Shown here piece after piece: positions 1-12,010 of a stretch of DNA of 64,000 bases. This stretch comes from Apteryx mantelli. Taxonomy: Eukaryota; Chordata; Aves; Apterygiformes; Apterygidae. The position numbers and the translations under genes were made by a program. The notes below the pieces were generated by a model. It was not told the origin of the DNA. It did not search any database and saw only the letters and a program-made list of their open reading frames with translations. Numbering within the stretch: position 1 is the first letter of the stretch; every line of letters starts with the position of its first letter. The stretch spans positions 142,718,288 to 142,782,287 of the forward strand of contig NC_089978.1 of assembly GCF_036417845.1 (NCBI RefSeq). The letters run 5' to 3'.

Positions 1-3000
1 AGAGCATCATATAAAAATTTTGCCCATGTGGGGGTGTGGCATTCAGAGAGGTACTATATGGCACAAAGCAGGGGCTGACCACAGAAATGCATGGACTTTG
101 AACTACGTCCCAAGAAAAAGTGGTTTGGGTCAGAAAACTCCACTACCACTATTGTACGGAAACATAAAAAACAAAAAACAAGATATCCTTTTAACAAAGG
201 TGTTTATGAATAGAAATTGCTTACAAACAACCTTATTAAAAAAAAAAAAGTAGTTTGGTGTCAAAGAACTGTGACAATAGAGGTTTGAATGCTACCAGCA
301 ACACAGCACGGTTTAACCATACTTAGCCATGACAAAGCTCAAAATACTGTATGTTATTAAAGAATATAAGAGCAAAGATCAATTTGTTTACTACGTTTAT
401 GTTTTATGGCAAGTGGAAAACAAACGATGAAATGTGTTTCTATTAAAACTTAATTTTTTCCCCTTACAGCCCCCTTTCTTTTTGTTTGTTATTTATCTAG
501 AAAAAAGAAAAAAGGCAACAATGCCTTATGCAAAGGCCATTCGTGTACAGGCTTCTTTGGATGAGAAATGATACACAGTCTCCACGTCTACAACAGCAAT
601 TTTGCTTGTGAGAAACAGTAATGGAAGCTCCTGTATTAGATATCAAAGTCCAAAGTCATCTATTTACACCAGTGGCACAGTGAAACTTGTACTAGCAACA
701 AGCTTGATACTACCAGAGACTTCTGTTGGCTCAAATGAGAACAGAAATAAGAAATTTCTATCCTTTTTGATAGAAATTTGGCATCAGGCTCCAAATGGTT
801 TTCTATCATGCACCTCACACGGTAGACTGGTGAACAGAAGAGAAAGACGCATACAGGAGAGGCCTGAAGGCCCTGACTGAGCAGGGTATTTCAGCACTTA
901 CATGTGCTTCAGTTTATTCAAGCAAGTTACAGACACATCTAAAAACCTAGCTGATTCAGGACCTAAAAGATCTTACACCATTTACTTTGGTCAGAATAGT
1001 AGCCATCTCCTTGATACTGAGAACAGTATCTTCCCATATGAAATCTAAAGAAAATGCACAGCCTTTGTTATATTTGCTCCTCAGGGCAGATATCCAGCTA
1101 TAGATAAAGGTATAGCCAAATTCCACATGAACTAAATCCAGAATAACTTCATTAAAATGAACTGATTTGCCCGGGGTTTATACCAGTATAAGTATGCACA
1201 GAATTTTACCCACAGATGCCAAAGAAAACACTGCACCTTCTTTCTAATTACATCATGGGAAACTTGTTAATAGAGCTGGAGGAAGTTTTTATAGCAAATG
1301 GTAATATTACAGTCATTTCTATGATGACATCTGGAAAGCCGATGAAACTCATCAAAAGGTTTGCAAATCTTTTAACAAATCTAAAGCATGCTGTGAGCAG
1401 GTCGCTAACGTTTCAAACACATATTTCCACGGATTTCTTTCTTCGTTTATTTAAGCTTAAAAACCAAAACCAATATTAAACGTAACAAATCAAGACCTTT
1501 CCTTGTACCAGCTTTCCCACATGAATAACTTGATATGCCTTTCACTATTGAAGGAAAGGGTATCTCACTCTCAATTCTTGCGTACAAAACCTTGGGGTTC
1601 ACCAGACAACACTTTCTGTAAAGCTAGGGATAATTTGCATTTGTGGCAGTTGTCATAACTGGATGGAATGATTGCTCATTTCCTTCCCGAGGTACAAGAG
1701 GTATTGTTGCAGTGACAGTTCCCACAGCGAAGGCAGTACAGTAGAGAGTGCAGTAAAGACACAACAGTTTTTTCTCAGAGTGACAGCACCGACGAGAAGC
1801 AGGCTATATACAAATAAATATCTAAGGGAAAACATCAAAGGGGAAAAGCAGAGAAAGTTGTAAGCAATTTCATTTTGAGATACTGATTTTGTAAGAAACC
1901 TCCTGCAGCTAGAACAGACCACACTGTATGCTGAACTTCACAAACTTCCTTTCCTTTAAATTTGAAGTCTCCATCTGCATCTCTGCAAATTCAAAATGAT
2001 TTGTGGGAAATCAAGTACACACAAAAGTTGGCAAGTATTTTCCTTTCAATGTTTTAACTGCTGTCAGGAAATTGTAGGGGTCACTTTCTGACAAATAAGA
2101 TATAGTTGCAAATTTAAAATTTGCATTTCACTTTTTAAATGAGGATTTAGTTTTCCCTGCAAATTCCTCCAGTACAGAGATATATGCTGTAAAAAAATTG
2201 TTTGATGGAGAGTAAAGCTAATATATGGCTGTTGGTTGTAATGTGTTCCAAAGAACACTGAGGCAGAAGAAATAATACTGCTGTAAATTTAAGAGCTTTA
2301 GTTGTGTTTTTTTTAGTAATGGCAATACACCAAATATTCATTGTTTGGAGACCCTAGTGTGATTCTATTTTATAGAATGGTCCATTTCATAACTTGGTAC
2401 TACAAAAGGTCCTAAAAATAGGAATAGTAAAATTTGCTTTTGGTTCTTATTCTCACTGTAAATGGACCATCAGATAAAGAAGAAATCCAGCTTTATAGCA
2501 TTTAAACTTGTGCATAGGTATTAAAGCCAATTAATGTATTTGTTTTATAGGTCATCCCAACCAAACGCCACCACACCAGATACTGCAAATGTTCGCATCT
2601 AAAGCCAGCTATGTGATTAGCCTCTGCCTTCATTTGCCCAGCAATTTAGGGAAAACCAGAATTTTAGATCCACATTCTATAATTGCATCCACACAGCTAA
2701 AAGGAATTCCCAAGGAGATTACAAGATTTTGACCTTATTGTTTAATTCCAGTGGCTGAGAATGAAAAGAAGCATTCCCTAAATCTTTGGGTAAGAGGAAA
2801 CCCAAAGGCATTTTGAAGACTATTCACATCACTCAACTTAAAAGGCTGGCTAAGTGAGCTGACAGTCTCCCTGGACTCCCTCCATAATAGCGAGAGCAAA
2901 GTTGCTCCAGGGGAGGAGTTAGTTCAGCCTTCTGTTCTGATGGACCCTATCCTTCACCTTCTTAACCCGAGAAAAACCCTAGGGAGACAAGCCAGCTAAT

Positions 3001-3840
3001 TTATCGCTTTAAATTAAGCACCAAAAATTGTGTTGTGTGAATGAACTCCCATTTCCCCTCTATTGTTTGCCTCAACTGCTCTTGGGCACTAATTATATTT
3101 TCCTTACTTTTTTTGTGCGAGCTTTATTGTCGTACAAGTTATGGAACAGATATTGTGTTATGTCAGTAATATTGGCTTTGCCTTCCTTTTTTACTATTAT
3201 ACTGTTCTTGTATCTTCTACCTAATCTCTCACTTCAGATATGCATGAACTATTGCCCCGCAGAAACAATTTCAAAGACTGTAAAAGCCAGACCAATGTCC
3301 AATGATTTGATGAGGCCAATTCTTATAATGCAGTTTGCTTAATATTTTGACTTCCTGTTAAGAATTGTGCTGTGTGGATAACTTTAATCCAAGGGGTGAA
3401 CATTTATTGGTATTATGGTACTTGTTCTGAAGGATCCTAACAGGTATGCATTGTAATGCCTTCCTGCTTATTTTATCAGAGCGTATCTATGTTGCTTTCT
3501 CTATTCTTAAGCACATCAGGCTATGCTGAAAGGCTCCCGCAGCAGCTACATCCCAATTACCTGCATTGATTGCAGCCTGCCATTAGAGCCAAGCTCAGCC
3601 TACAGCTTAGACCTGTTAAAATGACAGTGGAACTTCATAGTCACATATTGTTAGCAGTGCTAGCCACCATGCAGAATACAGTCACGTGTCTCAATGCCTT
3701 TTTGAGTATATTATAAGTGTTTAGTATTATACCTTTTAAAGACAAAGAAATATATACATACCAGTACTTACAAAGGATTAGCCTACCCAGGGATAAGAAA
3801 AAAGGCACTTCTCAAATTGCAGTGTATATCCCAAATAAGA
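1..3840. other. Unique non-coding sequence
   Basis: No gene, RNA or recognisable transposon is visible. Open frames stop within about 104 codons on either strand and none resembles a known protein. The block holds scattered poly-A/T runs, one perfect 11-bp hairpin near 760 (listed separately) and a GC-richer stretch at about 3535-3610 that could be a conserved element. It could be intergenic or intronic; the sequence alone does not decide. Confidence 0.6.
752..779. repeat. Perfect hairpin, 11-bp arms, 6-nt loop
   Basis: The arm AAATTTCTATC (752-762) is followed by the loop CTTTTT and its exact reverse complement GATAGAAATTT (769-779). The arms are too short for a microRNA precursor. It belongs to a set of perfect short-loop inverted repeats across this window that is larger than chance predicts. 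Confidence 0.9.
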
Positions 3841-3847
3841 AATCTAA

Positions 3848-3915
3848 CATACACACATACATAAATATACATATATGTTTGTGTGTCTGTGTGCATGCAT
3901 GTGTGCATGTGCGTA
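3848..3915. repeat. Imperfect CA/TA/TG microsatellite with mirrored halves
   Basis: The left half is CA-rich (ACACACATACAT), the centre is TA-rich (ATACATATAT) and the right half is TG-rich (GTGTGTCTGTGTGCATGCAT). The purine-pyrimidine alternation is nearly continuous. Because CA pairs with TG, the halves are partly self-complementary and could fold back or adopt Z-DNA. Confidence 0.85.
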
Positions 3916-4124
3916 TTTGGAAAATATACATGGGAGATATTCAGAGCAGTTTCTGTAAGATCCTTCTTCAGTTTTTCACTTTTTAAAGGGACTGCACTTT
4001 GTGGTCTCCGATTCAATTACAAGGATACAAATTGCAGACAATCCCTTGTAGATACGTCATCAGCACCGTTATAACACCTGATAACACTACTTTTTTTTGT
4101 TTGTAGGTGTCAAAAAAAAGCAAA

Positions 4125-4330
4125 TAACACTCATTTTGCAGTTGGAGAAAATGAAGACGAGAGAAGTTTGTGTGAAACTTCTCCCCTGCTCAGCTACTCA
4201 GGAAGAGAAGAAAGTGTGATTTAGTTCCAAATCACTTGTCTAAGGCCCCAGCAAAAATCAACAGTTAGGGCTGCAACTCAGAGGTCCTGGTTTTCAGTCC
4301 TGGGCTCTGATTACCAGCCCTACCTGCTGT
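4125..4330 (+). mobile_element. Ancient MIR/CORE-SINE-like remnant
   Basis: The left part, CTCATTTTGCAGTTGGAGAAA, resembles the MIR motif for 'cattttacagatgaggaaactgag'. The right part, from about 4230, reads like the MIR end: CACTTGTCTAAGG, a CAACTCAGAGGTCCTGG stretch and CAGTCCTGGGCTCTGATTAC. The middle (about 4160-4225) does not fit the consensus and contains a 9-bp perfect hairpin (4161-4183), so it may be an insertion or rearrangement. MIR elements are non-autonomous retroposons spread before the amniote radiation and are strongly decayed in birds. The match is from memory of the consensus; a related LINE tail is the alternative. Confidence 0.6.
4161..4183. repeat. Perfect hairpin, 9-bp arms
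   Basis: GAGAAGTTT, loop GTGTG, AAACTTCTC. It lies inside the MIR-like remnant, at the point where that copy departs from the family pattern. Confidence 0.85.
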
Positions 4331-4339
4331 GGTTACTGG

Positions 4340-6830
4340 AATGCAGGAGACCATCAGTCGTGAGGTATAGATATTGGCAAGCACATCACAACCTGTCTCC
4401 GTTATCTTTCTCTTTAAAAGATAAGCTACTTAATATTTCCCTTGGCTGGTATCAACAAATGTTGTGTCATGATATACACTTACTTTGCACCCATGTTAAC
4501 CTTTTGAGCAGATGCAGGTGCTTCCAGTCAGAAAATCATCACCACTATGTACATTCACAGTAATGAGTCAGATAAATGCTTTCTCTTTTTGAAAGACTAG
4601 AAGCAATGCAGCAGGACAGGTTTGTCCACCCACTGCATTTTGTTCCAGCAATCCCAGTACAAAGCTGCATCTGGTATCAAATAGTCTTAGGAAGCCAAGA
4701 TGCAAAGCTCAAACAGTAGGTTAATGTAAATATATAATGGCGTGGGAAGAAGTTTCTTGTTTGTTAACATTAGGTGATACAGAGTATCTTTTGTTCAGGA
4801 CAAGGAACCAGGGAGTTGTTGGATTTTGCTCAGCAATGCTCAATTGCCTTTTTTCATTGAACAGGTTGTTTTCTTCTCCGTGTGTTTGCATGTGTGTGTG
4901 CAAATGAATTTGGGAAACATTTCAGTAAGTCAATGTGTGAATAAACTTTTCATTTCATGAAAGAAAAAAAATTAAGAACCTCCTTAATGGGAACCTAAGC
5001 AAGAAATACCTGGGGATGGCTCCCAGCAGCACAGTAAGAAAATATGCTTTGGAAGTTTCAGCTGACTACCTAATCCAAACCACTCCTGAAGGAAGGAGCA
5101 AGAATGAGGAAGTAAGTTTGCGGTCACCAGCTTCTCTGCCTGTGATATCCAGTACATAATTATTACAAGGCTACAGTCCAGCCAACTTTTGACAAATGAA
5201 CTACCAAGAGTTCTCTCCGCATGTTTTCTATTCAAGTGTGTTTAGTCATAAATACTTGGTTCTAATGGCCTTTTCTTAGTCAAACAGAGCCACTCCTAAG
5301 CATTAATAATACATTTTATTCTTACTATAAGCCTCTGAACAAGATTCTTTTATTCTGGCTGAAGATCTCTTTACAGAAGTCAAGTATTCTAGATTTTATC
5401 CATCCACAATAATTTTGACTAATTATACCCCTAGCACTCTTCACCTCCAAACCCTTTGCAACATTGCATATATTCTGTGCTGAAACATTTCCATAAATAG
5501 AAATGATCCCTCTGATATCCAGTAAAATTATCACCTCCATTTTATAGCTGGAAAAAAAAAGCAAAAGGACACAGGCAGCAGTTAGAACACGGAAGTTCCT
5601 CGTTCGCAACGCCTTTGCTCATACTCAACTTCCCTGTTCTTAAGGTTCATAATGAAGCAAATTCTGACTTCATGTAATGATCCCTCATGAATTTATATCT
5701 AGAGTTATCACCATTTTAGAGGTATCTCTAAATACCAACTTTTTAAAATGAAGGACAGTATTCATTCAAAATATTTTTGCAAGCAGAGAATAGGAGGTCA
5801 TATGCCTCTTTGGGGAAGGTCACCTGAACCATAAATGAAGATTTGGCAAGTCAGATGCCCTCTGTTAGTGTTTGGACACCTTTTATAGTCTTTGCCTTTG
5901 TAGGGGCATCTCAATATGTGCATGTAAAAAGAATTTAGCAAAAGTATCAGCACTAATGATTTTTGTCCTCAGGTATTCCTCTTTTCTTTTTCTCCCCACC
6001 CCTAATTCTTCCCTCCCGCCGTAATGAGAACAAAGAAAAATCAAATTTTTGAAAAACCAGCCAAATGGGTGCTTTTCCAAGGACCTCCATTTGTTTTGCT
6101 TTAATAATAGCACCCTCAGCTTTCTGTCTGAAACCTTTTGCATTCAAGAGATGCCTCTTTTCCCTAGATGGGTACACTTGAGCTTCTTTCTCCTCTTCAG
6201 CTTTTTAGTTCCACTCCCTCACAATCTGATGCCTGTTAAAATGTCTCTGCTCAAGCTGAGACAGATCCCCAAAGTACTTGTAATGGGTGTTGGCCACAGT
6301 CCTGAAAGCCTTTTTGCTGGCACTTCAGAGCAGTGAAGTGTTTGCCTGCCTCCCATCATCTCCAATTGAGAGAGGAGGGAACTGAACTTACCTTTCAACC
6401 ATGGGTACCTGCAAGGTAAGCCCAACCAATTTAATGATTAATAAATCAAATCAGGCCCTGCTCAAATTCTTGATCGGAAACTTGCCAAAGGTGGTGACAG
6501 TTATCACCAAACTCTGCTCAAATTCTACATCCAGGAGGGATGGAGTAGAGGGTGCAATGATTGAAATGAGAAGTTTCTAAGTCCTACTTCAAAATTGCTT
6601 AGATTTCTCTGACATTCACTTTTGAAAACCTTATATCCTAAATAACCTAAGTATCGCCTTTCAATTCTTAACATTTCAAAACAGTTTTTTTAAAAACATT
6701 TTATGTTTAGCATAATTCCCACATTCTCTTTTCTAACTCAGCTATAGAAAATGACCTCTAACCATGAGATTTTCAGGATTAGCCTCAAAAGAAAATGAAC
6801 CATAGCCCACACACCTGACAGAAGCACCAG
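4340..6830. other. Unique non-coding sequence
   Basis: There are only short open frames (up to 95 codons) on both strands and none is recognised. A stretch at about 5525-5590 (ATTATCACCTCCATTTTATAG) vaguely resembles the MIR motif 'attatccccattttacagatg' but is too short to call. Nothing else is identified. Confidence 0.55.
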
Positions 6831-6833
6831 AAA

Positions 6834-6854
6834 GGGGGAATTCCCCCCCCCCCC
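6834..6854. repeat. G5-AATT-C12 palindromic homopolymer tract
   Basis: Five G, then AATT, then twelve C. The first 14 bases (GGGGGAATTCCCCC) are a perfect palindrome centred on an EcoRI site. The C run is a mononucleotide microsatellite and a likely spot for length variation or sequencing error. Confidence 0.9.
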
Positions 6855-7201
6855 ATCCTATTTATAAAAGTAGTCACACGAAGCTTAAAAAATTAAAACA
6901 ATTGAAAAGATGAAATCTGTGCAGAACAGTAATGCTGACACTGAAGCTGCTCAGAATATAGTCATGACAGTTATGGGGCCAACAGGGTTGCACAAACTGG
7001 AAGAAAAGGCTGTTCAGGTGAATGCATAAGAGGAGAGACCCAGCATTAAAAAGACAATTCCTTCTTGAAATGTCCTTTCCATACAATGTAGTTCTTCAAT
7101 TCCAGAACATGACAGTCAGTTTCATAGCTCCTCTCCGGTACCTGTGTCTAGCAGTCAAACCTATTGACTGGGATGAGCAGAGGCAGATGTCAAAGAAAAC
7201 T

Positions 7202-7264
7202 GGGGGGTGGGGATGGGGGGAACAACCCTGTAAAAGAGTTTCACAAAAAAAAATATTTTTTTTT
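7202..7264. repeat. G-run tract followed by 20-bp A9-TA-T9 palindrome
   Basis: 7202-7220 has runs of six, four and six G separated by T and AT. 7245-7264 is A9-TA-T9, a perfect 20-bp palindrome. No gene is adjacent. Runs like these can exclude nucleosomes and stall replication, but no function is shown here. Confidence 0.85.
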
Positions 7265-7624
7265 GATAAAAAAGATTAATCAAGACCAAAATAAGTTTGA
7301 GCTGGGATAAATCTTGCAAATCAAAAAATCTAGCAATTTCTGAAATCATAAAAATGGAAGACTTGTAAGTGACAAAATATTTTAGGTTAGGCTTCCTCTT
7401 TATTTTTCTTTTCTGTTTAATTTTTATTTTATTTATTTTAAAAGATTTAAGCTAAAAAATCAAAAAAGGAAGAGAAACAAGATACAAAAATATTCCACAA
7501 TTACCACAATGAAATGCGTTGACTGGTCCAAAACAGACCCTATCCTAGATTCAGAAATCCCAGAATTGTGAATTTTCATGCCCACTTGGAAAGAATATGG
7601 TTTTCAGGATTGTTTCTTTAAGGG

Positions 7625-7660
7625 GTGTGTGTGTATGTGTGCATGTGAGAGAGAGAGAGA
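7625..7660. repeat. (GT)n-(GA)n compound microsatellite
   Basis: Alternating GT with interruptions (GTGTATGTGTGCATGTG) passes directly into seven GA units. It is a compound dinucleotide repeat, probably length-variable. Confidence 0.9.
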
Positions 7661-7910
7661 TGAGAAAATCATTTTACTCACAGTTTAAGAAATACTCCAT
7701 CTTCCTGAACATCAAATAGATTCCTTATTCATTCTTCCTCACTTACTTTGGTACAAATCTGGTTACATGATAGTTGTATAGTTTCATATTTCAGATCCTA
7801 AAGACAACTCCTCTCAGATATATAAACATATATTATAAAATATCATTCTTCCAATTTCAAGTACCCCAAACAAATAAATCTGGAACGTATAGTCACCTTC
7901 ATCTTGGAGA

Positions 7911-7937
7911 TACATATATATATATGTGTGTGTGTAT
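7911..7937. repeat. (TA)n-(TG)n compound microsatellite
   Basis: A TACATATATATATATG run continues as TGTGTGTGTATA. It is a compound dinucleotide repeat in otherwise unique sequence. Confidence 0.9.
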
Positions 7938-10900
7938 AAAGACAAAATGCATCAAAAACATTTTCTTTAAAGGTAGCAGGAATTTAAAGCAAAACAAGAA
8001 AAGACAGAAGCCTAATATTAAAACAAATCCAGGCTGTCATATTCTCTCACACTTTTGAAATAAATACAAGTGATTAAGTATTAGCTTATGGGCCAAACCT
8101 GAGATTTCATTTTGAAATATTGTCCAATAACCATATAGCTTCCCCTTTTCCTGCCTTTGGAAAATCCTGGTAAAGCTCTATCCTGAGGTCAGATGCAACA
8201 GATGACAGTTCAGGGAGACTAATTTAATCCTGGGAAGCCGGGGAGCATGGCACATGTAACAATCTATAGACTGTCGTGGCTTTTCAGCATCTTCCAGCTG
8301 TCTGTGAGGTACAAAAATAGCTATATCAATCGAAATTCACTGCTATAGTTATTTTCAGCCACGACTAGGGACTAACTAAAAATGCTTTTCTTCTCCACAC
8401 CTTCAGGTGTTGATTATTTCTACATCCTCTGTGAGAAAAGAGGGCAGAACACAAGTCTTCTATTCTTATTTGGGGAGCTACAGGCAAACTTCTGAAAAAA
8501 TACAGCTCCAGTAGCAATGTGGTTATTTTTGCTTGTTGCGGAACTGGTTCACTAGGACACCTGGTAGCCTGTAATGGCACGATTGTATAACAGCGCAAAA
8601 TGAAATGCAGTAGGTGCCCCACCAGCACAGAGCCCTTCTCAAGTGACATTGCACTCATGCCACTATGTTAACAGCTGCCCTACTGAATCCCATAGTATTA
8701 GCTTCTATTAATTTGGAAAGTGTTGCTTCCTATTTGTTTTCTTTGTGTGCACCCAACAGTTGGCAAAAAGTTTATTTCTTTTCAAGACCAGGGACAAATC
8801 AATGCCAAATAAGCAGGCTGTGAAGAGAGTACATTGCTGCACATCTTCCACATAGACTGCAGAATTACTCCAAGTGTGGATAAGATAAACAAACAAACAA
8901 AAGCCCATAGCTAATAAAGTAAATATTTTATTCGTGTCCTTTTGGCAATGGCATGTGTCAGGAAATCAAAGGCACAAGGGGAATCCATCCACTCATGTAA
9001 ACTGAAAGGGATTTCGCCTCTTGGAAGGCTGCCTCGACGGAAACAAACAGCCACAGTTCAGACTGAGGCACTGGAGAGGCGTAAGCCCTAACTTTCAGCA
9101 CATCTCGCTCTGTAGCTTACAGCTCACGCTGAAGAGATCATGTTTGCATACTCAGGGCATGAAGAAAGGAGAATTTTTCCAAACTATTTTAATGTAAATA
9201 CAGGGGCGTCTATGGCTAACCAGCATGGCAGTTTGACTGGGATGACTGCCAAGGAACAAATTTAATGCAATGTATTTCATTTACTCCTAACAATGGATAA
9301 ATGGCACTCTCTTTCTGTTTAAATGGCATACCCACTGCTGTCTACGTGTCTGCCCACAGGTGTTATGCAGTATGAACACTTACATTTGTTAACATAAATT
9401 TATTCGCTTGTGTTTGCCTCCCTCTTCTAGCGTGGCTGCTAAGCCAATCAAACTTACAAAACTAAACGAGTACAAACACTTCTTGCAAAGTGTGTGTGCA
9501 GCAATTAAAGCACACCGGAGTAGGGTGCAGAGCTTTAATCACGCTGGCTGCTGGCCAAGGAGTTGTAGAAGTGAACTGTGCTTCCCTGCATCAGGGGGAG
9601 GAAGGAGGAGGAATTGCTTTCGTGCCTCTAGCAGAGAGAGACGTGTTTCTATCTACAGCGCTCCCTCATTTTAGAGCTATACCCTTGTCCACGCATTTCT
9701 ACTTGCCGGGGATATTCACAGGAGTATTCTTAGTATTTGCTTTCACCACAAATATTCTTGGAACCATATTAAATAGTAGTAATAGCCCCATTTTTTCAAA
9801 CAATTATTTTTGTCTAGCAATTGAGTTCTATTGAGGTGAATTTATTACCTTATTTGAGCAAATGCTGACAGCTCTCTGTTGTTTTTGCTGTATTCAAGAA
9901 ACTTCAGGGCCAAAAACAAACAGAAAATATCTTGCTATTATAAGACAACAGGGAAAAAAAGTAATTTTAAAACACTGAACGAAGCTATTTTATCAGACTA
10001 CAGGCTTAAAACTAAGCATGTACAGAGACTGTTTGCTGAATTGCAATGGTAATGTTCTGTACCTTCTGTGACCAAACCCCAGCATAGTAATGATGATGGG
10101 TAGCAAAAAACCAACCAAACAAACGAACATCTCCCCCCCCACCAACCCTATGCATTCTGTGAACTTTTCTTTCAAGAATCTTTTCAGTTGTTTAGCCTAT
10201 ATCATATGGTAAGGAAGTAAACTCAGCTCATGCAGTTTTTCCTTTGGCTGCAATGTGAAAAAAACCCAAACTGTCACATAGCTCGCTGCAGTGCTCCCAA
10301 AACTTGCAGTTTTCCACTTGCTTTCCTATTGCTATGAAATAACTAGAAATGCACCCCAGACATTTGCATACAAATAACCACACTGAATTGCTTATAAACA
10401 TCAAACGTTATTTATATCTCACACACACATCACCATGGAAACAAAGTAATCCTCATACTATTAGGACGAAATCTCTTTGCACAGTAAGGGTGAATGGCAA
10501 TTTATCTTCATCTGGGTGGTTTCACATTACTGTTTGTTGTCATAGATCTCCCCTCCCAAGCACCTTTTGGATCTGAAATTACTTTTGATTGCTGAAGAAA
10601 ATTGACTGAGTCTTACATTGATCTAATCTTCTGGAACAGAAAACCACACCTGACGATACTGTTTTACTGTGCAGAAGTGCTGTGAACAACGATGGTGATT
10701 CAAGGCACAGAAAACCAGGAATTACTAACCCAAAAGAAGGCCACATATAGGCCACTGTTTCCAACCTTGCCATTGCCTGTAGTCAGTGGTTGTTAACCAT
10801 CTGCTTGGTGGTTTGTAGCATAAATGAAGTAGTATTGATTGCAGATTCTAAACGCAAAAAATTAGCATGAAGAGACACCTTGCTTTATCCTTCTAGTAAG

Positions 10901-11884
10901 GCCAAGGATTGAATGGCTCAGAGAAATATTTCCCTCTTAAGAGAAGATGAGTATATGCAGTACAAATATTTAAGGGTAAAGAGAGCTTAATCAAATGAAT
11001 ATAGGGGTAGAGTTTCTAAAGGATATATATGCCCATAGTTATAGATAGGCATCTCCTGGGATTTTGTTTTTAATGTAACTAAGAATGTAAGGCATTAAGA
11101 CCATTACTTTCCACCTGACACTTGGAAAGGAGGCTATGATCCAAATAACACATTCCTAACCACAACAGTGTTAATGAGAAGATTATCACACCTTGGCAAT
11201 AATAGCTTCCTACTCGGTTATCCCTGCCTAATAGGAGCTCCCTAAAAAAGTTAACAGAAAATGGATGATAATTGATCACAGCATCACACCAGACTGTAAT
11301 AACCATGGCTGGAATTAATCATATATGTTTTATTACAAGAAAATATAACAAAATTCTCAACCAAAACTAACAGTCTTCTCAGTCAAGATGTGTAAGAATG
11401 GGCTGATAGTATTTTTGAAATTTTAATAAAAAGTTCACACTGAGGCTAATTTAGCAATGCTACTGCAGCCAAAACTCCCAAAGATGTTTTGCCTGCATCA
11501 GAATTGCAAGCTTACTCCAAAAAGATTATATGTACAAACAATCATTATTACATGAATTTAGTTTATCTCCCAGCTAGATTTCATATGAGTTGACCTGCAT
11601 TCTGTCTCATTAAAAAGTGCTCCTGAATTCAGAACGGTGGATTCCTTTGTGCAATCAGTGCTAATAACACTGAAAGCAGAATGGCTTCTATATTTCTGAC
11701 AGAGGCTCTTTTTCAGAAGGGGAAAAAAGAGTCTTCTCTCTCCTTGCAGATGTAAATGCTGCAAAGTACTTTGGGAGCCTTTAGGATAAAAACTGCTTGA
11801 GTAAACACAGGGTATAATTATCATCATCTGTCATCTCCACGAATCCATACATTTTATATTCCACTTAAAACAGAAAAAAAAACC

Positions 11885-12010
11885 TCAATGGGATGTCTTC
11901 CAGTGAATCAATTTAGCTAATGAGAGTGAATATCAATGACTGCTGGCTAATCAGAATGCTATTAGCATAAATTTTACTTAATGAGGACATATTTGGCTGG
12001 TGCCAGGAGC
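11885..12010. promoter_or_regulatory. Candidate conserved element with clustered TAAT sites
   Basis: Homeodomain core sites (TAAT or ATTA) lie at 11918-11921, 11948-11951, 11961-11964 and 11979-11982, three of them in the context GCTAAT or TTAATGAG. The spacing of the same-strand sites is 30 and 31 bp, close to three helical turns. This is an inference from motif density; AT-rich sequence gives TAAT often, so only cross-species conservation would support enhancer function. Confidence 0.3.

Larger units (their letters stand above)
7270..11884. other. Unique non-coding sequence with microsatellites
   Basis: No gene is recognised. The longest frame is 114 codons (9490-9834, plus) and matches nothing I know. 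Simple repeats at 7625-7660 (GT then GA) and 7911-7937 (TA then TG) are listed separately. A C8 run lies near 10132. A GC-richer patch at about 9480-9640 has no CpG-island character. Confidence 0.55.

Noticed and set aside
10930..10995. Possible CR1 internal fragment (AAGATGAGT...ACAAATATTTAAGGG)
   Set aside because: Only one short word agrees with the family; it is not enough.
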